Shown piece by piece: positions 14,052 through 25,737 of a DNA stretch of 64,000 bases. Origin of the DNA: Moringa oleifera (lineage: Eukaryota > Streptophyta > Magnoliopsida > Brassicales > Moringaceae); NCBI GenBank assembly GCA_021397835.1, contig JAJFZO010000191.1:997001-1061000 (forward strand), in the 5' to 3' direction. Numbering within the stretch: the first letter of the stretch is position 1; the number at the start of each line of letters is the position of its first letter. Below the pieces are notes generated by a model, which was not told where the DNA came from, made no database searches, and was given only the letters and a program-made list of their open reading frames with translations. The position numbers and the translations under genes were made by a program.

Positions 14052-15609
14052 TCAATTCTCTATATCTGCAGCCTGCAAATAAAATGAGAAAAGAATCACA
14101 GGAGAAATGGAAGGTGTTGTAATTTATTAAGATTAGATATATCTAATTTTGTTACCAGTGTATGGTTCCATAAACTTTGTAAATCATTTTCAACAGTAAA
14201 GATTTTCAGTCAAACCCATGCATGGAGGAGGGTCATTTCTGAGAACACCAAAGCAGCCAATCAAGAATGAAAGAGAAAAGGAACTTCACCTCATGAAGGG
14301 GAACTGCATGGCTTGATGAGGAGGAGTTTAAATGTGGCTCTGGTGACTCCTCAGGAGAGTTGGAGGTTTCAAGAACCTAATAGCAATGAATAAATGGCCG
14401 AATGTAGCACCTGAGGGATTATATTTATCATGGTTTCATTCAAGCAGAACTAAATAATACCTGTTTAGTACCCAAATATGTAGATGGTACACCAGCCTTT
14501 TCAAGTAATATCTGCATGCTTGAAGTAATCCTAGCAATCTGGGCTTCCATATGTACATATTTGTGCTCCAGGGCCTCCATTTTCTCTAACATTCTGCTTA
14601 CTTCCTCTTTGGCTGACTTTTTGGCCTCAGCAGCCATCTTCAGGAGATCTATACGTCTGGGTGATGGCCCCCAAAGGTCACGGTTGGTGCGGCCCAACCC
14701 ATAGGTATGCACATGGCTACCTCTTTCTTCCCCCATTGCTTGGCAGAATGTGTCAGCCCTGTCTTTGCTGTTGCTGGCCACTGAGTGTTTTTGTTTGCCT
14801 GTTTGCATAATTTTTCCTGCAAATGAAACCCAAATTGTTTGAATTATAAGTATATGAAGTGCCATTCAAACTTATAGGTGCTGACGAAGGGGAGTAAAAA
14901 ATAAGTTGACACAATCAGTAGCTTATACATAGAATTGCATCAGCTGCTGCCTCATCAACAGGCTGTTCATTCTTGAGTTTATGGGTTAATATATAGAGCT
15001 CAGCCCAAATTGGCTCCTTCCCATCAGGCCTCTTTGCATGCTACGCAAAGACAACTTAATGCATAATGATTTGCACATCAAAATATCCCATACATATGTA
15101 ATTATATTTCCAAAAGGTAGAAATTACCTCCTCCTCACGGAGGCTTGCAAAGCTCTTGATGCCTGTACTGGGTGTAGCCTTTTGTTTTCTATGATTAGCT
15201 TTATTTATTTCACTACGCATCTACAAAATGCATGTATGAATATCATTGTTAGCACTTTCTAGTAAAATAGAGGCAAAAAAGAGTTTTAAGTTCCTAAGAT
15301 AATTCATGTTAAATGCATACTGAGAAGCTCTTTACATAAATCTCTTTTTTTTTTTTTTTGAGCAGAAAGCTCTCTACATAAATTTGGATCATTGCCAAGC
15401 ACATACCTTCTTCTTCTTTGAGTTCCAGAATGATATTAAGATCCGCAATTGTCCTTGAAGGACCCTCATATCATGGTCCATCAATCTCTCGTCATCAGTT
15501 CTATGAGCCGGAATGCAAGTGATGTCATTTAACAAATGAGAACAATAACCCTCCAGTAGCCTGAGTTTCTTTTTTGTGAATTCAAGCAGCATAATGAAAA
15601 AGTAAGAAC
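14052..15609 (-). CDS. Transposase_24 (Ptta/En/Spm-type) domain gene, probably TE-derived
   Basis: Exons read on the minus strand are 15609-15407, 15220-15128, 15040-about 14929, 14816-14461, 14376-14290 and 14072-14052. The 5' start was not found. The order SFWNSKKKK, MRSEINKANHRKQK, GIKSFASLREEE, RPDGKEPIWAELYILTHK, then an Ala/Asp-rich segment and a C-terminal heptad-rich coiled coil (KEEVSRMLEKMEALEHKY) matches the plant Transposase_24 domain found in CACTA-type elements and in many host gene models. The last three exons join in frame and end HEAADIEN plus stop. The junction between 14929 and 14816 does not resolve: the only GT donor gives a TGA. There is therefore either a lesion or a splice site I missed. 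No terminal inverted repeats or DDE transposase were seen. It could be a captured or domesticated fragment, and whether it is transcribed is unknown. Confidence 0.55.
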
Positions 15610-16530
15610 CTGCATTTTCCACAAAAAGATGTTTTTTCTTATTCAAATTGGGGATGCTACATACACAGGGTCGAGGAATTATGCAGAAAGGAAAACAGCA
15701 AAAGTCATCAGACTGTCCACAGAAAGTTTCTACCACAATGCATCAAGAAGAAACTAATCTAAAAGAAAGCAAATTACAAGAAAAATGAAGTCATAAGAGC
15801 AAGTAGGTGAAACGCCTATACTGGATAAAATGAAAGAAACATGTGCGACATCATCTGGACATATGAAACGAAAACCAATAAGTGCACCCACCAGGGGATA
15901 TAACCTAACGGAGAAGTGAATAACAAGAGTGGCCACGGAGGAAATATCTGACCTCATATTATCTTACTAAGTAAATGGCCTCAAGTAGGACAGAATGATG
16001 TAAAAGGATTCATGCACTGAGACCACAGAATCAAAACAAACCTTAATTACTTAAATTGATTTGAGTTCTCCTTCTGCGTTTTCACTTTCAAAGCTAAGAC
16101 GAGGGAAGCATAGATCATGCCAAGTCGAACACGGGTACTTCACCACATAAAAAATATTCATGCAACAAAGGAATTGATAGAAAATAAAACTAAAATGAAT
16201 TTGAGGGTAAAAACACTAGTTTTGCTTTCCCTTTGTTAAACACCGGGCTATCACGCTTGACCTGCATACATAATTGTTATGTATACAGCACAGCATTTTA
16301 TGCCATCTCTGGCAAAAATAATTTGCCTGCCTCTAAATATCAATTAGCACTTAGAAAGATCACAAGATAAAACTCCCTTCCTTCATCCTTTACTCTTCTC
16401 CCTTTGAACAATCAAACAAATAACTCAAAGACTACATCTAAATATTGTGCTTTGAAGGCCTTAGCTTGCCAACATTAACTTGTACATGCTTATCTAACTA
16501 GAGTAAATGTTACACAACAATGATGCCTAC

Positions 16531-17863
16531 AGTTATTCCCAAAGTGACATGATCAACTGGTACATTAAAAGGCTGTGCCTCATCCATTTTCGTAACCTTT
16601 TTAATCACCTACCAAAAAAAAGGACATAAAAAATAGAGAGAAAGCAACAGATAGATAAATAAGTATAAATACAATTAAAATATTTTCAATGAGAACCTAA
16701 AAGGAGTTCTGGGAACAATTGGAATAACTTCTCCTCTGCCTTTTGAGGCTGACATGTAAAGCATATTTTACTCTCAAAACATTTAAATTCTACTTCTTAG
16801 GGGCTAACTGAGCAAAGTTAAAAATTGACATTAATCAAAAGCTCGCGTCATACCACCAATGCAGTTTTCAGTTCTTTCTTGTTGCACCGAGGATCGTGAT
16901 GAGGCATCTTTGATTTCTTTCTCTTTCTACTAAAGAACTCAACCCCCTTGATGACTTATCCTCCGCATGGGCACCTTTGTTTGACAATTTCCTCATCCTT
17001 CCCTTCACTTTATGTTGCGCTTTGAATGATTTCATCAATCTCCTATCAACCCATGAATCATCAGAGCTGGTATCTAGTATATTGTAAGATCCATGACTTT
17101 CACTTGAAGAAGAAGATGACCAAGATGGCCAACTCTTGGTTTCAGAGTTGGATGCATCAGAAACATCATCACTGGAATCATCCGATACATACTTTTCCTC
17201 GTTGTATTTTTAACAAAATCCAAGAATGCTTCCTCATTTGGCCCACTTCGGGGGAACTTTTGGCCATGCTTTTCCTCGCAACTCGCTTCCACCGCATTTT
17301 TCACAAATTACTGCAAGCAAGGAAGAGAAACTGGCTGGGATGATGTTTCAGATTGTCAGCGTTCTGAGTCTGCAGTCATACAAGCAACTATGCTATGTTA
17401 ATGGTAGTTATATTTTCCAAACGGTTGAAAAACAACAGAAAACTAATGTAAGAGCTAGAAACCTCTCTAATTTAACCCAAAAAATTAAAAAAAAAAGACT
17501 GCTGCATGTCAATGAAACTTAAACACCTTTCTTAGTTACCAACCAAAAGGCATGATAACATATGAACCCTCAGATAATTCCTTCACATTGATGCTTGGTA
17601 CAAGCAAATTTAACTGGAAACTTCTAAAAGCTACATTTATCATAGATATTATGAACGAAAGTAAAAGGAGCCAAATTTAATTTTAGGAAAACCTCATATC
17701 AGAAAAAAATGCATTTGAGATTGCATTTCAATAGGAGCGCTTGTCGAAAATGTAAAACCCCAAGAAGAAAGAACATCTTTCATTTTGAGTGAGAGAGAGA
17801 GAGAAAGTGCATACCTTCTGGTCTACAAGTGACAATAAGAGAAAGGGAGATAGAAAGTGACAT
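16531..17863 (-). pseudogene. decayed partial paralogue of the bromodomain gene
   Basis: Exon 16608-16531 is 78 bases and encodes VIKKVTKMDEAQPFNVPVDH, the same length as, and clearly related to, exon 2 of the intact gene (VIKKVMKMDAAEPFNVPVNP). Just upstream, the exon ending at 16854 encodes MPHHDPRCNKKELKTAL, equivalent to MPLRDVRYNKQELNAAL in the intact copy. Further 5' the reading continues only by changing frame. One break is at the G5 run near 16947 (minus strand) and another at the A5 run near 17211. Between them lies a Ser/Asp-rich stretch (YVSDDSSDDVSDASNS). A possible first exon 17863-17815 leads into VICEKCGGSEL at 17310, which soon meets a TGA. The bromodomain core exon is absent downstream. 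I call it a pseudogene; sequencing error in the homopolymers could explain the shifts but not the missing core. Confidence 0.6.
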
Positions 17864-19112
17864 GTTGATCGATTCTGAGAAATCAGGGCTCTGAAAATTG
17901 GGGATATATGGTGCTACCAAAGTGAAAGCAGAAGTGACATCAGCCGATCATGCACGCCGACGGTTGGCGTTGCTAATGAAGTGAATGCGCGGGCAACTGG
18001 GCCTTGGTATTATTATCAAATAAAGAGAATTTCATTTCATTTGGACTCATTACCTGTCCAATTTTTCTTGTGACACATTCATTAACAGATGCCATTTTAT
18101 GGAATAACAAACGAATTTACTGATTTCTCAGTGTTCTTAAAAATATTAATTTACTATAAAAATGGCTACAATTTTAAATCTTAGATTAATCATGCTTTCA
18201 GGAATATATTTATCATTACAAAAAAAAAATATAGACATTTGTACCGTAATATATATAGGACCATTTTATATATAATACTAATTATCCCAAAACTTTAATA
18301 TGACAGCCCAACTTCACTATTCTTAAATTAAAAAAGTTTATTACTATTTTTATTGTCATATTATAAATTTTATATTCTAATCATAATTTAAATCCTAAAA
18401 CAAGCAGATAATAACACGTGAAGCATCATTTGTGGACTAATACTTTTATGTATATAAAACTTAAAAATAAAAATCCTCTGCTGATAGCATATTAAATTTT
18501 TATTTGAAGTTTACAAAATATGTTTATAATTATAATGTCAAAAAATAAACAATTATACATCAAAAATTAATTTTTGATTTCCTAAATTAATATGCGCATA
18601 GGATCATCACTCTGAAGAGCTCAACAAGATCAGGATCAAAGAGGATAAAATATAATCAGGAACTTTTGGTTACAAGCATATATAAGCTTTCCTTTTTATT
18701 GATTAAGCTAGAAAGTCTCTTTTGTTTTTTTTTTTCTGAAACATTAAGCTAGAAAGTAGTCTCCGGGAAGAAAGAACATCCGCTGCAGAAAACATAATGA
18801 TGGGTGTTTGAAGTTGTTATTATATTGTCTACCAGATAAGACATCACGCGTATGATGCTGAGACTACATGCTTAATCAACTTGTATACGTCAACAAGCTT
18901 CAACTAACAGGAAACAATGTGGAAATTAACAAACTAATTTTTAAGGCAAGCGTTTATCAACAAGTAAACCTGTATAATTAGCCATCAACCTCAAAGTTTC
19001 TCTATCTGTCTCAGTTCCTGTTTAACTGCCCGGCATTTCTTCTGCATTTGAGATCCTTTTTGTTTTTGTTTGGTTGGAAGTTTGTGTTTGGTATCTGGGA
19101 AAATTGAAAGGG
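17864..19112. other. AT-rich intergenic and DMP promoter
   Basis: No gene was recognised. 18000-18600 is AT-rich low-complexity sequence. The part from about 18600 to 19112 should contain the promoter and leader of the DMP gene; no specific element could be assigned. Confidence 0.5.
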
Positions 19113-19796
19113 ATGTCCGTTAGGCAAAGAAGTAAAAGTTTTAAGCAAACTGATGCAACAGCAGCAAGCTCGAGCTCAAACTCAAGCGGCGCCGATAAGT
19201 CTAACAACGACGAGCCTGAGACCCCGAAATCTCCATCAAGGCCACCATCTCTGCCACAAAGGGCGATCTCACAGACCCTAACAACCACGGCAAACCTGGC
19301 CAACCTCCTCCCAACCGGCACCCTCTTGGCTTTCCAGGTTCTTACGCCAGTCTTCTCCAACAACGGTGCGTGTGACTCAGCCACACGCCCCATGACGCTT
19401 GTCCTTCTCCTCCTGCTGGCACTCTCCTGCTTCCTTGCCTCCTTCACGGACAGCATCAAGTCAACGGACGGACAAGTTTACTATGGCTTCGCTACATTCA
19501 AAGGTATTTGGCTGTTGGACTACCCTGATCCTTCAGGGTCGGGCCTTCCTGATTTGAGCAAGTACAGGGTTAGGTTCATTGATTGGGTTCATGCAGTTCT
19601 GTCTGTGCTTGTGTTTGCCGCTGTGGCTCTAAGAGATAAGAACGTCTTGGGTTGCTTTTACCCAACGCCTGAGCATGAAACTCAGGAGGTTTTGAGTATT
19701 GTTCCGATTGGACTTGGGCTTATCTGCAGCTTGTTGTTTGTGATTTTCCCCACAAGGAGGCATGGAATTGGGTACCCTGTAACACCCGGCAAATGA
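19113..19796 (+). CDS. DMP (DUF679) family membrane protein
   Basis: This intronless gene encodes 227 residues, the usual length and structure for the plant DMP family. Residues 1-50 are a hydrophilic Ser/Lys/Pro-rich tail. They are followed by four hydrophobic segments at about 61-80, 94-112, 158-174 and 193-212. Family hallmarks are LANLLPTGTLLAFQ at the first segment, CFLASFTDS after the second, a YYGFATFKG block in the loop, and a C-terminal RRHGIGYPV. DMPs sit in endomembranes (tonoplast, ER) or plasma membrane. Different members act in senescence-linked membrane remodelling or in gamete fusion, and I cannot tell from sequence which subgroup this is. The frame is open upstream to 19074 through an alternative codon, but the ATG at 19113 gives the family-like MSVRQRS start. 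Confidence 0.9.
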   Translation: MSVRQRSKSFKQTDATAASSSSNSSGADKSNNDEPETPKSPSRPPSLPQRAISQTLTTTANLANLLPTGTLLAFQVLTPVFSNNGACDSATRPMTLVLLLLLALSCFLASFTDSIKSTDGQVYYGFATFKGIWLLDYPDPSGSGLPDLSKYRVRFIDWVHAVLSVLVFAAVALRDKNVLGCFYPTPEHETQEVLSIVPIGLGLICSLLFVIFPTRRHGIGYPVTPGK

Positions 19797-20469
19797 TGCT
19801 TCATTTTCTTTTTCTTTTTTTGGTTAATTTCTTTGACTTTTTCTTGGAGGGCTTTGTGATTATTGAATGCCCTTTCATTATTTGCTTCGCACGCCACAAG
19901 TTGTAAGATATATATTTGTTTATTTGGGCAGTATAAATTAGATAACTTAGAAGATTAGTGCGTTTTGTTATTCTTCTTGTTGAAGCTATGTTGCTTTGGT
20001 TTTGTGGCTGGTTTTCCTTTAAGATTCTTGACATAGGTAATATCTTATTCCTATCATTGGAACAGCATGACAGAAAGGGAAGTTTCTTGCAAGCAAAATA
20101 TTTTGTAGACGCTAAAAAAACTACTTCACAGAATATTAAAGCTAGTTTTAGTGACAGTTGCCCACACACTGAGGCAAGAGAAAAGACCTGTATATTCCTG
20201 AGACGTTTTGAATATATTTGAGCCTGATTTAAGGAGCGGACGTGGGGTTCTGAAGCAGACAATTTAATGAAAAGTTGATGGTCAAGATCAGCCTTTTGGA
20301 TATTTGTGGCCTTAATGGCATGTGGTGTGGGCCCCAAGTAGCCAGAGCCCTGTAATTGTCTGGTACTGCTTACCACCAGGATTCTTCTTCTCTTAATAGT
20401 AAATCTGGCGGGTATAGTGTCAAACCTTGCTCTGCCGGTCTTTTACTCCTCCCATTGTACTAATCAGCC
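19797..20469. other. intergenic between DMP and BASS genes
   Basis: This is DMP 3' UTR followed by the promoter and leader of the transporter gene. Short open frames on both strands show no family resemblance. Nothing else was recognised. Confidence 0.5.
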
Positions 20470-23348
20470 ATGTCTCTCTCCTTCAAGTTCTGTCCTTTTA
20501 TCTCATCCCCTAAATCCAATCGCAGATTCACTCTCCTGAAACCCAGATTACAAAGCAGAACATTTTCTTCTGCATCGAAATTCTGTTATTTGCCCAAAAT
20601 CGTGTGTGCTCAGGGGAGTTCTGATCAGCTTCCTGTCTCTGCAACAAAACCCAGATGGGAAAACTGGTTGTCAACTGCGGCAAGCTTGTACCCTGTCTAT
20701 GTCACAGTTGGAGGAGTTGTTGCTTGCTTAAGACCATCTACTTTTGCTTGGTTTGTGAATAGAGGGCCAATTTCATATGGTCTATCGCTTGGATTTATTA
20801 TGTTGGCTATGGGTCTCACTTTGGAGCTCAAGGACTTTCTCAGTTTGTTCATGCGAAGGCCTTTCTCTGTGAGTGTGGTTATTGAGCTGCTATATGTTAG
20901 GTCATTTTTCTTTCTTTTTCTTGATTGCTATAGGTTATAGTGAGAGTTGGGAAATGGTTTTTTTTTTTTGGGGGGGGAGATTTTTCAAACTCGCGGGTTG
21001 TACGAGCCATATGGATAGTGGGTGAAATGCTACATGAATTACAAATTGTGGTCTGGCAGATTCTTAACTTATTGACGAAAGAGAATAATGGTGCAAATTG
21101 CTGTTACCATTTCTTTGTTGTTAATATTTTGGCAAATGGTACTAAGTGACTTTCTTGCAATATTGTTCTTCATGGAACTTGAAAATTAAATGAACAGATA
21201 CCTCTATTTCTTGAGTTATTATTGGGAAATGTTAGGAATTGATGAAGGTTTTCAGACTTAGTTTAAAGCTTATGACTTGCTCTTGAAACTCTAGGATGGA
21301 TTGAGCATTGTTTTCATCTTCATTACATTTTGACAATGTTCAATGTGGAGAATTTTGCTTATAGCTGCGTGCTGCAATCAGTTTCCCAACCAGCACTGCG
21401 AGGCCCTGCCAATGGCATGTGTGTGCATGCCAGGAGTGACACATGTTCCTGCCACTGGGAACTGCATGCTGGTACCATCTGCATGCCAAGACACAGCTTA
21501 TGCACATTGTGTGGGCAAAAGGCCTGCTTTATTTTATTATATCTTCATCACTCTTGTTATTTAATGATGGTTATTGTGTAGCTTTTCTGTATTTGAACTA
21601 TAATTGGGTACAATCAGCTGTGACAATGAGAATTGTCTTGAAGTTGGGTGATCTAATCAATGTAGTTCTATTCATCTCAACATGGTTTCAAGTATAAGTT
21701 CAACAGGTTTTCTATATTGTCTGATTTGTTTGTTGTTTATTCCTTTTAGCGTTTTGAGTTTCAACCCAAAAAGACCAGGATTTTATCTTAATTCTTTGGA
21801 ATAAACTGCCTTTGCATATCCAATGTCATTTGTTTCTTGTTTTTCCAATTTTTCTCAGATTCTGTATGGATGTCTTGCACAATATACCATTATGCCAACT
21901 CTTGGAATGGTAATCAGCAAGCTCCTGGGGCTGCCACCATCCCTTTCTGCTGGGTTGATATTGCTTGCATGTTGTCCAGGAGGGACAGCCTCCAATGTGG
22001 TAAGAACTTCCTTTACTTGCATTTTTCCTTTTCCTACATGCTCCTTCTACACTGAGAAGCAGACTAGGCAGGAAAAATTTCATCTGATTATTGTACTCAT
22101 GGATTTCATCATTGTTTGGTTTTTTTCACACTTGTAACCTTCTCTTTCGATGCCCCCTTGGTCTTTTGGCTGGAAATCTCTAAGTAACCAAGTGGGTTGA
22201 GTAAGTCATTCATTTTTATTTGGGCAAAATAGCATTACAGGTGACCTTAATTGCTCAAGGAGATGTCCCACTATCTATTGTCATGACAGTGTGCACTACT
22301 CTCGGAGCAGTGATTCTCACACCTCTTTTGACAAAAACTCTCGCTGGAGCTTACGTTCCTGTTGATGCCCTTAAGCTTTCCCTTAGCACGCTACAGGTAT
22401 ATTGATGTTCCTGCCAACAATCCAATAAGATCATTAGTATCACAAGTTCATTTCTCTTAGATCATAGATTGCTTTATTTCTTCTCTAGGTGGTTGTGGTG
22501 CCAATCCTTCTAGGTTCTTACCTGCAGAGCACATTTCCCACAGCAGTGAAAGCCGTTATACCTTTTGCACCTCTTTTTGCTGTTTTAACATCGTCACTGC
22601 TTGCATGCAGGTCGTTATCGTTCTCTTTTAATTTGCTGAGAAGATCTCACATACCGACCCTCTCTGTCTCTTCTCTGTCTCTAATTTTCTTTCTGGGATC
22701 TTTTTCCAGTGTATTCTCAGAAAATGTCATCGGCCTTAAATCTTCAGTGCTTGCTGCATCATTCACATCTGATCTTTCTCCACTTCTTCGCATTCAGTCA
22801 ATATTATCGGGAGAACTTGGGGTTGTAATATTGTCTGTCCTAGTGCTCCATTTTGCTGGTTTCTTCGTTGGGTAAGATATATCTATATGTCTATATATAT
22901 ATGTATATTCATGTCACTGGAATTTGGTCTTCAATGTGTATGAACTTGTTAGTTTATACTTATAAACGGGCGTTTACATGACTGCAAGCAGGTACATAAC
23001 AGCAGCTCTGGGTGGGTTTAGCGAACCTCAGCGCCGGGCAATATCAGTTGAGGTATTACTTTTCGATGTTAAACTGTTTTCCGAATCTAATCAGACTGAA
23101 ATTTTGGTTATGGAAATGCTAGTAAGTGATCTTTAATCGTGCAAACGGTTTTGCAGGTGGGTATGCAAAATTCTTCGCTGGGTGTGGTTTTAGCAACAAC
23201 TCATTTCACTTCGCCAATGGTTTCATTACCTCCAGCCATGTCTGCTGTGATCATGAATATCATGGGGAGCACTCTGGCATTCTTTTGGAAATATATGGAT
23301 GCTTCTGATTCGAAGATGAATCCCGAGACTGATGAGAAGCGAGGATGA
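20470..23348 (+). CDS. BASS1: plastid bile acid:sodium symporter-family transporter (BASS1-like)
   Basis: Seven exons (20470-20868, 21859-21999, 22241-22396, 22489-22610, 22710-22871, 22992-23052, 23157-23348) join in phase to give 410 residues. The first 50 or so residues are rich in Ser, Arg and Lys with few acids, typical of a chloroplast transit peptide. The rest is strongly hydrophobic, with about nine to ten membrane segments of the BASS fold. Family motifs include GFIMLAMGLTLELKDF, GLILLACCPGGTASNVV (the conserved GGTASN sodium-site region), LTPLLTKTLAG and VEVGMQNSSLGVVLA. Members use a sodium gradient to move organic acids across the plastid inner envelope; BASS2 carries pyruvate, and the substrate of BASS1 is not established. 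Assignment to BASS1 rather than another paralogue is from memory of the sequence and is moderately sure. The first intron is nearly 1 kb. Confidence 0.88.
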
Positions 23349-24406
23349 CACCAGTTTTACGTCTGTCACAACAGCAATATTATGCTTTAATCTTCGTGAA
23401 AGTTCAGCAAGTTTAAATTAATAAAAAAGTTTTGATTCAAGCTGAAGATATCAAGCTTTGCAATTCTTCTCTGTGTGAATCTTCTTTGTGCATTGTTAAC
23501 AAAAGCTTAGCCATTAAGAAAGAAGTGCAATTTTGTGGCTGGTAGTCTTGCTGCCCTGAAAATGGTTGCACGGACTGCACTTGCTTCCCACTATTTCAAA
23601 CGATGCCTTCTTTTTGAGTCCACAATCAGCATCTCCTCACCTTTTATGTTTTTGGGCTTTTCAAACTTTGTCATCTTCTTCTCTCAATCCACCTTTTTTT
23701 TTTTTTTTTCACTCTCTAGTGTTAGGACTCACACATGAATCTTTCCTCCAACTATTAACAAATGGGTATTCTGATTTGGATCAATCCGAAGGGATTCAGA
23801 GCTTAAAGTCAACATCTTTTACTAATTCTTTGATTACCCAACAGGAAAAAGCAAAAGGAATTTGTTTTGCAATTTTCTGAAAGGTTTTAACTTATTCTTC
23901 TTTGTTTGAAAATTGAGAAACTTCCTGCCTGACAAACCCAAAGCGCGGTTTAGCAGAGTAAGCAATTTCTGGGAATTTTCCCCTGCAAGTTACACGGAGT
24001 GAAGCAGTGAGGGATGCCTTCCAACGGCTAGAAGAAGCAACTGAAAACTGAAAACTATAAACTGATTTCAGAAGCCCCACTGCAGTCCAAGTCCATCCCA
24101 CCAAATTATTTCTGTCTGATCATGGCCGTCCAACTCACATGGGGACCCCATGTGACAGCCACTGTACGGTTCAGATTCTCTTAAGCCCCACTGCAACAGC
24201 GTTATCATTTATAGTATGTTAATAAGTAAGCTCTCCACTGAATCTCCGAGCTCCAGCTGAACCTGCTCCACTCCTCTCTTCTCTCCAGATCTCTCTCCCA
24301 TGGCTCCTTCAGTTCCCGTTTGTCTCTCCTCACCTTATCAGCTTAAATAGTTGAAACTCGGGAGTAATTTCCATTTCTAATTTTGTTCTAGTTCGAATTA
24401 ATTAAA
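23349..24406. other. intergenic between BASS and POLLUX genes
   Basis: This contains the transporter 3' UTR and then the promoter and leader of the POLLUX gene. Poly-T runs are present near 23694. No other gene was recognised. Confidence 0.5.
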
Positions 24407-25706
24407 ATGCCTCATGGTGACCAAGGATCAAACCCAGCTCAAGTTCAAAACCCTAGCCCCAACAAGCCAGAGGAGACACCGCTGCTGCTCAAGAAATCAG
24501 AGTCCTTTTCGGATGACACGCGCCCAACCCCCCACTTCCCGGGCCCGCTGTTCCCCGCAGTACGACGCGTCTCCACCGCTCCGCCTTCCCGAAACCGACC
24601 GAGCGATCTCCGCGTCTCCGTCGACAATGATGCGGCTGCAATCCTGAGTGGCACCGAAAGCAACAAGAGTAACAATGGTAACTTGGATTCTGTTAATAGC
24701 TTCGCAGATCGGGATTGGGTGTTCCCTTCCTTCTTGGGGCCGCACGTGGCAAGGAATAGGATGGTGACAATCAAAGCATCCAAGACGCACGATCATGAGG
24801 ATCGATCTGGGTGGAGTTCGCCGAATGAAATGCAGGGTAAGTTGGTGGATAAGAGGCAGAGGATTGCTGCCCCTTGTCCAAAAGTTGAACTGGCCAAGAA
24901 GGAGAAAATAGTAGACAAGGAACTGAAGCCCGTAGAGAGTCAAGTTTTGGTGACTCAGCCAGGTTCTCTTGGGTGGTCGCCGAGTTCGAGGAAAACTTGG
25001 GGTTTGAAGCTTTCTGTAATCTTTAATTTGGTAATGTCTCCTGTTTTCTTTCTTCACTTTTTTTTTTTTTTTAAAAAGCTAAGCTCCTCTTCTTTTACCG
25101 AATGTTAAACTAAAGAGGAGAAAAAATGTTGCATTTAATTATTAGGTACTTTAAAAGTCATGCCTTTTCTTATATTTAATACATGTTTGAAGAAACCAAG
25201 TGAAGCTCCGGGCTTTAGTAATCCTGATGAGAAAGTACTGGCAGGGAACCAATGCTATGTGTTTTTTTTTTCTTTTGTCTTTTTTCTTTTTTCCCATCAG
25301 AGAAATGATAATTTGAACACCGGGGAGTTTACTTCTGTAACCAAAATTTAAGTATCAGGTAAATAAGAAAAAGAATTTCGTAGATATGGTCACTGGATAA
25401 ATTAATGACAAATGTCATTTTCTGTTTCATTTTTATCAATTTTTTGGATCCAGGAAAGAGATGATGCATTTTATTCAAGGTTGAGATGCCATGTTTTCTG
25501 ATGTTTTTGTTATTCTGTTGCAGCGCATTTTGACTTGTATATTTTCTGTATGTTATGCAATGTACTTGCGGAGTAAAGTTGTGAAACTAGAGGTAAGTCT
25601 GATTTTGGCTTGGTCAAGAGTTGTTTGTTCATGTAGTTGATTTATGAAGTTCAAAACCTAGACTCTCTCTGCCTTGCTTCTCAGATGGAATAGAACCACA
25701 ACACCC

Positions 25707-25737
<31 letters not shown>

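Noticed and set aside
15754..15957. 67-codon minus-strand frame considered as the missing bromodomain core of the paralogue
   Set aside because: It lacks the DYFDII, PMDF and YN motifs, so it is not the core exon.
19022..19459. 145-codon antisense frame opposite the DMP gene
   Set aside because: It overlaps the conserved DMP frame, and its composition reflects the complementary strand.
24445..25057. Long antisense open frames opposite POLLUX exon 1
   Set aside because: They are shadows of a GC-rich, stop-poor coding exon; neither resembles a protein family.
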